Both the position numbers and the translations under genes were made by a program. This document shows positions 1 to 10,518 of a stretch of DNA of 50,109 nt, one piece after another (the stretch's first letter is position 1; every line of letters starts with the position of its first letter). The stretch comes from a virus. The stretch lies in the IMG/VR virus record IMGVR_UViG_3300025383_000034, positions 1-50,109 of that record; one strand, 5' to 3'. Under the pieces are notes generated by a model. The model saw only the letters and a list, made by a program, of their open reading frames with translations. It did no database searches and was not told the origin of the DNA.

Positions 1-102
1 GTAGGAATTGGTTGTGTTACTAAAGGTATTACCGGAGTTTGATGGTTGACCAATCGGATCAACAGGACGTTCCGCGATATGGAAATTGCCGTCTAGCGCC
101 AC
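1..102 (-). CDS. Tail protein, N-terminal fragment (allele A), cut by window edge
   Basis: Only the first 34 codons are present; the rest lies left of the window. The start is GTG at 102, with an AAGGAG ribosome site five bases upstream. The sequence is a diverged allele of the start of the 759-residue tail protein at 39853-42132: both begin ALDG, share HIAERP and DPIGQP, and then differ. It is preceded on the minus strand by a terminator, as its counterpart is. It is therefore the same locus from a second haplotype rather than a broken gene. Confidence 0.8.
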   Translation of the reverse strand, partial: MALDGNFHIAERPVDPIGQPSNSGNTFSNTTNSY

Positions 103-128
103 ACTTACTCCTTAAATAGTTTCCAATG

Positions 129-152
129 AAAAAGCCCCGCCGTAGCGGGGCT
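129..152 (-). terminator. Rho-independent terminator, allele A
   Basis: A perfect 8-base-pair stem (AGCCCCGC at 133-140, GCGGGGCT at 145-152) with a CGTA loop is followed on the minus strand by a run of five T. It lies between the alanine-rich gene and the tail-protein start, so it would end the structural transcript. The other haplotype has a different stem sequence at the same place (42149-42170). Confidence 0.85.
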
Positions 153-169
153 GGTAATGCTGGTACTGC

Positions 170-394
170 TTACGCTGTCAGTGCTGCCACTTCGTCAGCG
201 GTTAGCCCCAATGCGGTGAGCTTGGCGATAGCGGCTGCTTTCGCATCTGCCTTTGCCTTCTCTGCTGCATCAGCGACTGCCTTGTCAGCGGCGGCTTGTG
301 CGGCTGCTGCCTCGGCTGCTGCAATTTCTTCAGCGGTTTGTGGGCGAGTGGTTACTTCTTTTGTCTCGCAGTTAATGTCGACTACATCTGCCAT
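170..394 (-). CDS. Small alanine-rich coiled-coil protein (allele A)
   Basis: The 74-residue product starts MADV and contains a long run of Ala, Glu and Lys from about residue 24 to 55 that would form a helix or coiled coil. It ends in LTALGLTADEVAALTA. The start has an AAGGAG site that lies inside the end of the upstream HNH gene, so the two are translationally coupled. The allele at 42254-42478 differs at only a few residues, mostly near the N-terminus. Its position at the end of the fibre operon suggests a small virion or assembly protein; I do not recognise a named family. Confidence 0.75.
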   Translation of the reverse strand: MADVVDINCETKEVTTRPQTAEEIAAAEAAAAQAAADKAVADAAEKAKADAKAAAIAKLTALGLTADEVAALTA

Positions 395-962
395 GATTGT
401 TCTCCTTGTTCAGTAGATGTGGTGCATACAACTCTAGTATTTCTAAAGCGTATTTAATTTTGTCTTCGGGTCTTTGTCCAGCGGGTTGTCTTATGTTCCA
501 CAACTCTAGGTTTTCTATTCTGTTGTCGTGGCGCACACCGTTTTTATGATGAACCTGTTCCCATTGGGTTAACGGTCTGCCAAGAAACTCGGACATTACT
601 TTCCGATGCTCCAGGACATAGCCGTTGCCAGCCGAATTTGGATTAGCAGGTTCGTAAATGCTTATATAGCCAGACCTGTTGACAATGCGAGAGCCTTTAA
701 TTACCTTGCCTGGCTTGGCATGAACATCGCCATAAAGAGCCATGCGGCGATAGTGCATTTGGCATAACCCTTGCGCGCAATGCTTTTTATCGCATCCATT
801 AACGGTGCAGGTTAGGTGCTTTACTTGCCGCCCACGGCCATTGCCCATTAAAGGATTGCCATATTTTTTGGATCTAGCCAAATGCTTTGGGCAATACAGT
901 TTTGAAGTTTTATCGCTGGTGCAACCTTCTACGGTGCATGGGTAACTATTGGTGTAACTCAT
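372..962 (-). CDS. HNH homing-type endonuclease (allele A)
   Basis: The 196-residue protein has two Cys-rich units near the N-terminus (CTVEGC at residues 9-14 and CTVNGCDKKHC near 52-62) that look like zinc-binding DNA-recognition elements. A C-terminal HNH core follows (QVHHKNGVRHDN, then NLELWN). This arrangement is typical of free-standing phage HNH nucleases that spread by cutting alleles lacking them. It sits between two structural genes and its end overlaps the next gene by 23 bases. The last 22 or so codons, including DKIKYALEILELYAPHLL, are nearly the same as in the different HNH gene at 42471-42887, while the rest is unrelated at DNA level. Confidence 0.85.
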   Translation of the reverse strand: MSYTNSYPCTVEGCTSDKTSKLYCPKHLARSKKYGNPLMGNGRGRQVKHLTCTVNGCDKKHCAQGLCQMHYRRMALYGDVHAKPGKVIKGSRIVNRSGYISIYEPANPNSAGNGYVLEHRKVMSEFLGRPLTQWEQVHHKNGVRHDNRIENLELWNIRQPAGQRPEDKIKYALEILELYAPHLLNKENNHGRCSRH

Positions 963-974
963 GCAATTAGTCTA

Positions 975-1502
975 TCACGAATTGCGAATGCCGTAGAGAT
1001 AGAAGGATGAATATTGAGCGTAAGAATCGCCGCTAACTGGGGTAAAAGTTATTGAAGTTACTGCCCCAGTATAGGACGAAAGCCCAGCGGATAATCCCAT
1101 AAATGTTGCGGTTCCATTATTTTCAATAACAAAATCTGAGGATATGGATTTATTATAAGAAGTGTTTGCGTAATTAGGAATATACAATTCACCATTACCA
1201 AACGTGCTTCCAGTTGCACCACCGCTAGGGTGATACTCGCTTAAATTTAACGAAGTTGTTGATGTTGAAGCAGAAGAAGGCGAGCCAGAACCTTGACCAA
1301 ATAAAAGTTTGGAAGAATAACTGGTGGAACCGCTTAGCGTAATTAAAGAGTTGTCTTGCAAATCGCTGCTTTGTGTGCCGCGAATTGAAAATGTTAACTT
1401 TAAATCGGTATAAGTCTGCGGAATTGACGAGAAGGTAACCGAAGCGGCTCCGCCAGAACCGACTACTTGGCTTGCGATGAGGTTATATGTTGAAGTTGCC
1501 AT
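975..1502 (-). CDS. Tail-tip/fibre protein paralogue 1 (allele A)
   Basis: The 175-residue protein is rich in Ser, Thr and Gly. It opens TYNLIASQVVG, continues with the family motif TFSSIPQTYTDL near residue 23 and closes YSSFYLYGI. Two further genes of the same family lie directly upstream (1503-1994 and 1994-2563), forming a tandem array. The counterpart at 42934-43449 keeps both ends but differs through the middle, as expected for a receptor-contacting surface. The fold is probably beta-rich. A fibre or tip role is inferred from composition, tandem paralogy and location. Confidence 0.75.
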   Translation of the reverse strand: MATSTYNLIASQVVGSGGAASVTFSSIPQTYTDLKLTFSIRGTQSSDLQDNSLITLSGSTSYSSKLLFGQGSGSPSSASTSTTSLNLSEYHPSGGATGSTFGNGELYIPNYANTSYNKSISSDFVIENNGTATFMGLSAGLSSYTGAVTSITFTPVSGDSYAQYSSFYLYGIRNS

Positions 1503-1994
1503 TTATGCCGCCAAAATTCCGTAGAGGGTCAGCGATGTTCCAGCCGCCATATTTGCGCTAACTAATAATGTATTGATTGCAGCGCTACTTCTCCACAATC
1601 CAACACTTGCTGTTGTTTCATTACCGGCACCACCAGTTCTCATCAAAATAGATTTATAAACTGAAGTGTTTGCGTAGTTTTGAAATTTGCAAATTATTGT
1701 TGATTGTCCAGAAGCGGCGGCGTTGATAAAAGCCTGTAATTGATTTGTTGAAGTGGTTCTATTTGAATTTGCAACTGAACCAGTTCCCGACACAAAAGTT
1801 TGAGAATAATTTGCCAATGGATCCGCTGAGCCATTTCCAAATTGAAAAATTGGATTTGTTGCGCTTGATGGGGCTAGATTTAATACCAATTCTAAATCGG
1901 TATAAGTTGTAGGAATAGAATTAAATGTGTACGACGATGCGCTTGACCCAAATGTTGTTGTTGCAATCGGTGTATATGTTTGTGCGCTAGCCAT
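1503..1994 (-). CDS. Tail-tip/fibre protein paralogue 2 (allele A)
   Basis: This 163-residue member of the same family has YTPIATTTFG near the start, FNSIPTTYTDL near residue 25 and LTLYGILAA at the end. It starts at ATG 1994, overlapping the stop of the upstream paralogue by one base (TAATG), so translation is coupled. The allele at 43452-43970 has the same first and last segments and a different central region. It likely contributes to host-receptor binding; no enzymatic motif is visible. Confidence 0.75.
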   Translation of the reverse strand: MASAQTYTPIATTTFGSSASSYTFNSIPTTYTDLELVLNLAPSSATNPIFQFGNGSADPLANYSQTFVSGTGSVANSNRTTSTNQLQAFINAAASGQSTIICKFQNYANTSVYKSILMRTGGAGNETTASVGLWRSSAAINTLLVSANMAAGTSLTLYGILAA

Positions 1995-2563
1995 TATTTA
2001 ACTCCATACAAAGCAAAGGAAGAATACTGCACATAAGGAGAATAGTCTGGAAGAATTGTAAAACTACTAATTGGGTCAGAAATATTTGATCCAGTCCCAG
2101 ACTTAAACCATACGCCCGAACCAATTTCTATTAAACCAGAACCATTAGCGTCTGTACCCATAAGGTACCGATGAGTTTTATATTTATTAGTATTTGTGTA
2201 ATCAAGAATATCTACAACATTTGCAGAAAAATATCCCGAAGCTCCGCCGGAACCACCAAGCCAGCCACGAGTTTGAGAAGCGTAACCGTAGGCAGTAACC
2301 GCTGAACCATTACCTTGTAACCAATGCTGAGAGTAGTTAGACCCTGTATCTCCATTAAATTGGATATTCATTCCGTCAGTAATAGCACCAGAACGACTTG
2401 TTTGCGCAATTATACGAAGTTGTAAGTGTGTATAAGTGCTTGGAATAGAAGAAAAAGTTATTGTGCTTGCCCCACCTGAACCAACGGTTTGCGTAGCAAT
2501 CGAAGTGTAGTTACCACCCAAATGCCCCGATATTCCAGAGGCTAATATGCCAGGTAGAATCAT
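1994..2563 (-). CDS. Tail-tip/fibre protein paralogue 3 (copy A)
   Basis: Starting at ATG 2563, which overlaps the upstream stop in an ATGA arrangement, the protein has 189 residues. A short hydrophobic Gly-rich lead (MILPGILASGISGHLGG) precedes the family core YTSIATQTVGSGG and FSSIPSTYTHL, and it ends YSSFALYGVK. The lead is not a convincing signal peptide. The copy at 43973-44542 differs by only one residue that I can see (Ser to Asn near the C-terminus). This gene contains the point where the two haplotypes become identical. Confidence 0.75.
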   Translation of the reverse strand: MILPGILASGISGHLGGNYTSIATQTVGSGGASTITFSSIPSTYTHLQLRIIAQTSRSGAITDGMNIQFNGDTGSNYSQHWLQGNGSAVTAYGYASQTRGWLGGSGGASGYFSANVVDILDYTNTNKYKTHRYLMGTDANGSGLIEIGSGVWFKSGTGSNISDPISSFTILPDYSPYVQYSSFALYGVK

Positions 2564-2916
2564 GCAATATCTCCAAGCACTAACCAAGTATTCGCAGCCG
2601 TCTGAATTGCAGAAGCGCCGCTGTACTGCACACGGGTCTTAGGAGCCGAAGCGGTTGAGCCATTGGAAACAATGGTTACGCCTGAGCCTTGAGTAATAGT
2701 CGTCTGGCCAGCGCCAGTCTGGGCAATGTTCAAGATAGTGCCGACTGGAAAAGCCACCGATGAGTTTGGTGGAATGGTGAAGGTGTTAGCCGATGCGTTG
2801 TTGATCGTAACAAGCGTATTGCTACCATCGCCAAGGACTGCGGTGTACGAAGCAGACTGGGCATTGACGTTGATGGTAGGCGAGACTGCGTTGTTATTGA
2901 GTAATGATACAGCCAT
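2560..2916 (-). CDS. Small beta-rich tail protein, paralogous to the C-terminus of the 255-residue protein
   Basis: The 118-residue protein consists of Asn/Thr/Ser-rich beta-like sequence: TFTIPPNSSVAFPVGT, then NIAQTGAGQTTI, ending in WLVLGDIA. The same succession (TLTIPSG, NIQQTGAGQVTV, FTLIGDIA) forms the end of the protein at 3230-3997, so the two genes share a module by duplication. This module resembles the ends of phage fibre proteins. The gene is embedded in a tightly coupled operon with one-base and four-base overlaps. Confidence 0.75.
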   Translation of the reverse strand: MAVSLLNNNAVSPTINVNAQSASYTAVLGDGSNTLVTINNASANTFTIPPNSSVAFPVGTILNIAQTGAGQTTITQGSGVTIVSNGSTASAPKTRVQYSGASAIQTAANTWLVLGDIA

Positions 2917-3230
2917 TAGAGCGTTACTCCTGTCGCAGTAAAGTCGGTGTTAGCCGTTGTGGAATACACTGAAAGTGTATCTCCAGTAGCTAACGTCCAG
3001 CCTGGGTTTTCGTGGATTGTGCTGTTGCCAGGTACGGTAAAACCGTAGTACTGGTAATAAGCCGATCCACCAGACTTAGTAATCGATACACGAATTGTAT
3101 CAGATGATGAGCCTTTGTTGCAGACAGTAAATGAGGAAACAATGCTGCCGTTGGTGCTACCTGTGACAAGTGTTGTCAAGGTAGTAGCCGATGGCGTGGA
3201 CTGTCCAAGAACGACGTATGCTGTTGCCAT
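2916..3230 (-). CDS. Small beta-rich tail/fibre protein
   Basis: The 104-residue protein is Thr/Ser-rich. It contains SSFTVCNKGSSSDTIRVSI and a GDTLSVYSTTANTDFTATG ending, the pattern of a small beta-sandwich virion protein. It overlaps both neighbours by one base. It probably belongs to the distal tail structure; a specific role cannot be read from the sequence. An identical copy lies at 44895-45209. Confidence 0.7.
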   Translation of the reverse strand: MATAYVVLGQSTPSATTLTTLVTGSTNGSIVSSFTVCNKGSSSDTIRVSITKSGGSAYYQYYGFTVPGNSTIHENPGWTLATGDTLSVYSTTANTDFTATGVTL

Positions 3231-3997
3231 TACGCAATGTCTCCAATCAAGGTGAAGGTGTTGGTTGCTACGCAGATAATGGTTGCAGCCGAGTATTGGG
3301 TACGCAGCTTGGTGCCTGTACCCGTAAAGGTTGATGTGCCGTCGTTGGCTACGGTTACCTGACCTGCGCCAGTTTGCTGGATGTTGACGGCTTGACCGAC
3401 GCTAAACACACCCGATGGGATAGTCAGGGTAATTGAGCCAGTATTGTAGAGCGTTACCAGCTTGGCTGCGTCAGCAGCTACAAGGGTGTAACTCGTACCA
3501 GTCTGAGCATTAATGCCCATGCTGATAACTGGCGAGGTAAGAACCGCTGAGCCGATGGTTGGGGCTGTGCCAAATACTGCCGATCCAGAGCCTGTCTCAT
3601 CTGGCAGCAAGGCTGCCAAGTTAGCCGAGGTTGGAGTTGTTAAGAATGTGCCAAGGGCACCCGTAATACCGTGTACGCCATTAGGGCCAGAGCCGATGTG
3701 CGCTCCAGCATCTGTCATATCCTGAGCTGTAATCACGTGACGGACAACAGCACCAGAGTTGTGAGCCTGAGCAGTGGTTCCGTTAAAGCCACGCTGAACC
3801 GTCAGGGTCAAACCTGAAATGTTGGTAACGAGTACCAGCTCTTCGGCAGAGGTGTTGTAGTCAACAGCAAGCACAAATGGAAAGCTGCCTGGGTAACCTA
3901 CAGTAGCTCCAACCACCATGGTGGTGGCAGAGTTAGTCATCGCCGAAGTGAGCGTCGTATCCTGCGCCGTAGCGCTGTAATATCTATTTTGTGCCAT
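3230..3997 (-). CDS. Tail fibre-like structural protein (255 residues)
   Basis: The N-terminal part (about 1-90) carries LTSAMTNSATTMVV and LVTNISGLTLTVQRGFNGTTAQAH, a pattern common at the base of phage fibre proteins. A Gly/Pro linker follows (GPNGVHGITGALG), then a C-terminal beta module shared with the 118-residue neighbour. The mix of an attachment domain and a variable-type tip suggests a fibre or its adaptor. It lies just downstream of the connector-like gene. An identical copy lies at 45209-45976. Confidence 0.75.
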   Translation of the reverse strand: MAQNRYYSATAQDTTLTSAMTNSATTMVVGATVGYPGSFPFVLAVDYNTSAEELVLVTNISGLTLTVQRGFNGTTAQAHNSGAVVRHVITAQDMTDAGAHIGSGPNGVHGITGALGTFLTTPTSANLAALLPDETGSGSAVFGTAPTIGSAVLTSPVISMGINAQTGTSYTLVAADAAKLVTLYNTGSITLTIPSGVFSVGQAVNIQQTGAGQVTVANDGTSTFTGTGTKLRTQYSAATIICVATNTFTLIGDIA

Positions 3998-4006
3998 CTG
4001 CCTGCC

Positions 4007-4897
4007 TTAGCGAGAGTAGTGTGTGCGTGGTGGATATTGTTCTTGCTGGCGACGAATTTCCACCTGCAAGCGTTGCTGGTACATCTGATAGAAATAGCGA
4101 GACATGTTGGTAGCAGAGCCAACTGGGTTGGACTGTTGCTGCGCATCCGCTTCAGCGGTGATGGCTGGGATACGGCCCATGTCAATATAGGCAGCTGAGC
4201 GATACGCTGCGCCAAGGATGATTACTTCACGGCACGACTCTGGCAAACCAGTCAATGTAAAGTCATCGTTATCGTTTTGTAGCTGAGTAGGCTTTTTGGT
4301 GTAGACAACCTGAACAGTACGACCTGGGATAATTCCATCGGAGATGGAGATAGTCTTGCCGCTGTTCCACGCTAGTGGGTTAGCTGTACGGTCAATGCGG
4401 TAGTGGCGAACTGGTAGCCATTCTAAAGAAGGCCCGATGGTCTGCCACGATACTGCCAAAGCGTCGATAGCTTCCTGCGGTAGCTGGTAGGTAGTACGAG
4501 CTGCAATGAATGGGAAGGTTGTGTAGTACACGCCAAACAAGTCTGGATAGATAGCGTCAATCGCTTCGTTAATATCCTTACGGATCATGGCCCGTGGGAA
4601 TGAAGGAGTGATGGTAACGCGTGTACCCGCAGTGTGTGGCACTGGGGTTGTATCTCTAAAACCACGACCATATGGCGGAATGGTCGCAGTGTTGGTGGTG
4701 CGGTCAAACGAGTCAACCCAGATTAGCTCTTCGTCAATTTCGACAATACCGCGTGTAAGGACTGTTCCATCGGCTACCGTAAAGGTAGTCGCTGTGGCAC
4801 TTAGGTCCGCAGTAAGGAATGTGGCTTGGTCCTGGCGAGAGGTATAGCCTGTGAGGGCTAGTGCCGTCTCATCAATTAAATCAGAGAATAAAGTCAC
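4007..4897 (-). CDS. Head-tail connector / adaptor-like protein
   Basis: The 296-residue protein begins MTLFSDLIDETALALTGY and has a beta-rich insertion (TFTVADGTVLTRGIVEIDEE) and a helical middle (MIRKDINEAIDAIYPDLF). It also carries the segment ESCREVIILGAAYRSA and ends in a Gln/Arg-rich helix. This helical-bundle-plus-tail layout fits adaptor proteins below the portal (the P22 gp4 or T7 gp11 role). The assignment is inferred from architecture and gene order. The GTG start overlaps the upstream stop by four bases. Identical copy at 45986-46876. Confidence 0.6.
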   Translation of the reverse strand: MTLFSDLIDETALALTGYTSRQDQATFLTADLSATATTFTVADGTVLTRGIVEIDEELIWVDSFDRTTNTATIPPYGRGFRDTTPVPHTAGTRVTITPSFPRAMIRKDINEAIDAIYPDLFGVYYTTFPFIAARTTYQLPQEAIDALAVSWQTIGPSLEWLPVRHYRIDRTANPLAWNSGKTISISDGIIPGRTVQVVYTKKPTQLQNDNDDFTLTGLPESCREVIILGAAYRSAAYIDMGRIPAITAEADAQQQSNPVGSATNMSRYFYQMYQQRLQVEIRRQQEQYPPRTHYSR

Positions 4898-5178
4898 GAT
4901 GCAATCCTTGCTGCTGCTTCTGCCTCGCCAATACCGTAGGTACCAGCCAGTGCGTTTAATACGCCAGGTGTGTCTAACTTGAGGTTCACTCCGCCATTGC
5001 GGTAAGCGTAAATCTGGTTGAGTGCGTCAATACCACGGGTTGCATTGTGGCCAGGGATGACAGCGTCAGCCCATTTTACGCAAGCACCGTTAAAGTCGTA
5101 CTGAGGTACGCCGTTGATAATAGTGCCAGCTAAACGGTTGATGTGATACACCGTAGACAACCCGCCGTAATTTGCCAT
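4894..5178 (-). CDS. Small structural protein of unknown role
   Basis: The 94-residue protein opens MANYGGLSTVYHINRLAG and has GIDALNQIYAYRN and LDTPGVLNALAGTYGIGEAEAAARIAS. It has no transmembrane segment or catalytic motif. The operon position immediately before the connector-like gene and the coupled start suggest a virion or assembly protein. Identical copy at 46873-47157. Confidence 0.7.
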   Translation of the reverse strand: MANYGGLSTVYHINRLAGTIINGVPQYDFNGACVKWADAVIPGHNATRGIDALNQIYAYRNGGVNLKLDTPGVLNALAGTYGIGEAEAAARIAS

Positions 5179-5346
5179 TTACTTGCCTTTCTTGGAATGG
5201 TATTTCTTTGTAGCCTTAACACCAGCGGCAATGGTCTTAACTCCAGCCACTTTGGTTAGGTCAATAACTTTGCCACTCTTATGCTTGACAACCACATCTT
5301 TGGTAATGGTGTGAGTCTTACCACCAACCTTGATTGTCTTTGCCAT
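5179..5346 (-). CDS. Basic 55-residue protein, DNA-binding-like
   Basis: The ORF starts at ATG 5346 (overlapping the upstream stop by one base) and stops directly before the next start. The product is dominated by Lys, Thr and Val: MAKTIKVGGKTHTITKDVVV at the start and KKYHSKKGK at the end. The strong positive charge suggests contact with nucleic acid, perhaps a minor virion DNA-packing protein. No known family is recognised. Identical copy at 47158-47325. Confidence 0.7.
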   Translation of the reverse strand: MAKTIKVGGKTHTITKDVVVKHKSGKVIDLTKVAGVKTIAAGVKATKKYHSKKGK

Positions 5347-5462
5347 TACTTAGTGCCGCCTACGCCCTTATATTCGCCATAAGGAGTTTTGGTTGGCTTG
5401 CCAGTGAGCTTCTCGTCAAGCTTGCCAATGGCGTTCTTATCGCAGCCACATTCTTTGCACAT
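5346..5462 (-). CDS. Cys-containing 38-residue miniprotein
   Basis: The ORF from ATG 5462 encodes MCKECGCDKNAIGKLDEKL and ends KGVGGTK. A CxxCxC motif at residues 2-7 could bind a metal. A longer upstream extension would overlap the previous gene in another frame, so 5462 is the better start. It is tightly packed between two basic small proteins. Identical copy at 47325-47441. Confidence 0.65.
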   Translation of the reverse strand: MCKECGCDKNAIGKLDEKLTGKPTKTPYGEYKGVGGTK

Positions 5463-5463
5463 A

Positions 5464-5634
5464 TTACTTACCTTTAACTTTCTTGAGGTTTGGGTTTTTC
5501 TTCTTTGCTGCTGGACTTGCATTACGAGCGCCAGCTGCAAGAATTGCACCAGCGTTCTTCATAGGAATACCTTGCTTCTTAGAAATAGACTTTGCCGCTG
5601 CGGCAAAACCCATACCCTTTTTTGCTGCTGCCAT
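5464..5634 (-). CDS. Basic Ala/Lys-rich 56-residue protein
   Basis: Starting at ATG 5634 (TAATG overlap with the previous stop), the product begins MAAAKKGMGFAAAAKSISKK, includes AGAILAAGARNASPAAKKK and ends KKVKGK. Its histone- or protamine-like composition is consistent with binding DNA in the virion. Function unknown. Identical copy at 47443-47613. Confidence 0.7.
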   Translation of the reverse strand: MAAAKKGMGFAAAAKSISKKQGIPMKNAGAILAAGARNASPAAKKKNPNLKKVKGK

Positions 5635-6030
5635 TAGAGCGCACCAACTTCCTTCATAGTGTTTGCGAGTGGTTTATCTATCTTTGATGCGGCTGGCATA
5701 TACTCTGCGTTGTACGCCGTACCAAGCTTGTCACTAGCAGCCTTAGCTTCCTGGACTGCCTTCATGGTTGTGCCTGCTGGCTGAATACCTTGTGAGCGAG
5801 CATCCGCGTAGGCGTTCAGCTCTGCGTTCCACTTCTTGTTGCTCATGCTGTCAGCTCGGCCAGCATCGCCTGTGCTTAGCTCTAGTGTGCGGAGCTTGCA
5901 GCCAAAGCAGCCATCGATATAATCAGTATGGTTAAGATGATCCGATGGTGTTTCTTCAACCACTGGCGGAGTTGTGAAAACTTCGTCGCATCCAGTGCAA
6001 CCATATTCAACGGGAATAGAGTTGTAACTC

Positions 6031-9094
<3,064 letters not shown>

Positions 9095-9102
9095 GCCTGC
9101 TC

Positions 9103-9360
9103 CTAAACCGTTGTGATGTTAGCGCCGTAACCAGCGTTTGTTAAAATCGTATATTCCGCCTGGGACAGTACATACTCATGTCCACCCAAGTAGCAGTAGT
9201 CTGCTGACTGAGTATCTTGTACGGCAGGGGTACGCGTACTAACTACGGCTGTACCGAATACAAGAATTGAATTTGCCCGTGGTAAGCGATAACGCCAAAA
9301 CAATATGCCAAAGCCCGCAGGGCCTTCTTCCACCGTAGGTGGTTTGAAAACATATGCCAT
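9103..9360 (-). CDS. Small virion protein downstream of the capsid gene
   Basis: The 85-residue protein begins MAYVFKPPTVEEGPAGFG and contains LFWRYRLPRANSILVFG. AAAGG precedes the start at a good distance. It has no recognised family. Its place immediately after the capsid gene, separated by a hairpin, suggests a small head protein such as a decoration or head-completion protein. Confidence 0.65.
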   Translation of the reverse strand: MAYVFKPPTVEEGPAGFGILFWRYRLPRANSILVFGTAVVSTRTPAVQDTQSADYCYLGGHEYVLSQAEYTILTNAGYGANITTV

Positions 9361-9388
9361 GTGCTACCTTTCAATAGGGGTGTTGCCA

Positions 9389-9412
9389 CCCAGCCCCACG
9401 TGCGAGGCTGGG
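9389..9412 (-). promoter_or_regulatory. Intercistronic hairpin after the capsid gene
   Basis: A perfect 7-base-pair stem (CCCAGCC at 9389-9395 and GGCTGGG at 9406-9412) lies in the short gap between capsid stop and next gene. There is no T-run, so it is not a classic terminator. It could stabilise the capsid mRNA or reduce read-through, setting the high capsid to low neighbour ratio. Confidence 0.5.
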
Positions 9413-9428
9413 AGACAACTAACTCAAA

Positions 9429-10472
9429 TTAAGAGTTGTGGATCGAAGATGTTGATTCGATACGAACCAAAGCTGCGTCACGGTAACGTGCCCAGCCAAG
9501 AACGCCGTACCATCCGATTGGACGGAAACGCATCAACTTATCAACGACTGGACCGAACACGACATGTGGCTCTTCAGCAACTGCTTCAGCCAATGCTTGC
9601 TTTCCAGCAACGAGTGTACGGAAGACGCGAACGCCACCAGTAGCGTAGACGTAAGACGATGTTCCGAAGGTGCCTGTTGCACCAGTAGAACCTGTACCGT
9701 CGGTTGTGTTGAACAAACGTGGTGATTCTACGAACATTGCGCCTTCGTAAGTTCCGATGGTGCCTGGCCAAAATTCAGCTGCACCTGTCTCGGAGAACTT
9801 GTGGTCATCGCGCCATCCGCCTGAGCCTGTCTCAGAACGAAGGTCGAATGAAACTTCTGGGTGAATACCACACCAGTAGTATTCTCCTTGACGTGGGACA
9901 GCCTTGTTTGCACGAAGCTTAGCCACTGCGGTACGAATATCGCGTGACTTGATTACGTCAGTGTTGCGGATTGTAGCCGCGGTTGTTCCGTTGGTGTATG
10001 AACCAGCGTAGGTTGAAACAAGGTTACCGTTAACTTCTGCGATAGCATTTGGGCCACCGATGAGAACGTTAAGGACGTTTGTGTCAAGTGAGTCAGCCAT
10101 GTTGAAGGCGATAATATCTGCAATCGCTGGGTCAACATCTGAGAGTGAGAACAACTCAAGCTTACGAGTTGTTAATGATGCATTTCCGTATTCAAGGAGA
10201 GATACGGAAATTGGGGTTGTGTTTCCAAGTGCTACTGCATCTGGATCAACATCTTCTGAGAGAGAAGAAGTTACTGCGGTCATGTCTGTGTAAATCTGGA
10301 ATACAACAGACGAACCTGGCATTGCTTGCTGTACTGGGCGCTTATCTGCAACGTCGCGGATAAGAGGAACAGCACGAAGGGCAAACTCTACATAGCGATC
10401 ATAAGCGGTCTGTACTAAGCCTGGAATACCAGCGGTAGAGCCGATTGAGTCGGTATATTGATTACCTGCCAT
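9429..10472 (-). CDS. Major capsid protein (N4-gp56-like family)
   Basis: The start at ATG 10472 (MAGNQYTDSIG) follows an AGGTG site; an upstream in-frame GTG would add three residues. The 347-residue protein has the features of this coat family: an N-terminal segment with FALRAVPLIRDVADKRPV, VVFQIYTDMTAVTSSL, the segment LLEYGNASLTTRKLELFSL, and DVDPAIADIIAFNMADSLD. It ends with VDKLMRFRPIGWYGVLGWA. It would form the icosahedral shell. It lies directly downstream of a scaffold-like gene, the usual order. Confidence 0.88.
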   Translation of the reverse strand: MAGNQYTDSIGSTAGIPGLVQTAYDRYVEFALRAVPLIRDVADKRPVQQAMPGSSVVFQIYTDMTAVTSSLSEDVDPDAVALGNTTPISVSLLEYGNASLTTRKLELFSLSDVDPAIADIIAFNMADSLDTNVLNVLIGGPNAIAEVNGNLVSTYAGSYTNGTTAATIRNTDVIKSRDIRTAVAKLRANKAVPRQGEYYWCGIHPEVSFDLRSETGSGGWRDDHKFSETGAAEFWPGTIGTYEGAMFVESPRLFNTTDGTGSTGATGTFGTSSYVYATGGVRVFRTLVAGKQALAEAVAEEPHVVFGPVVDKLMRFRPIGWYGVLGWARYRDAALVRIESTSSIHNS

Positions 10473-10518
10473 TTGCGTCACCTACTTTCTTTGGGTATAT
10501 TGTGCGTTGATGGGTTGT

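Noticed and set aside
126-416. Plus-strand Ala/Ser-rich frame opposite the alanine-rich gene
   Set aside because: Shadow of the minus-strand alanine codons; it begins in the terminator hairpin.
975-2066. Diversity-generating retroelement as source of fibre variation
   Set aside because: No reverse transcriptase, no template repeat and no adenine-specific pattern were seen; differences include indels and wholesale replacement.
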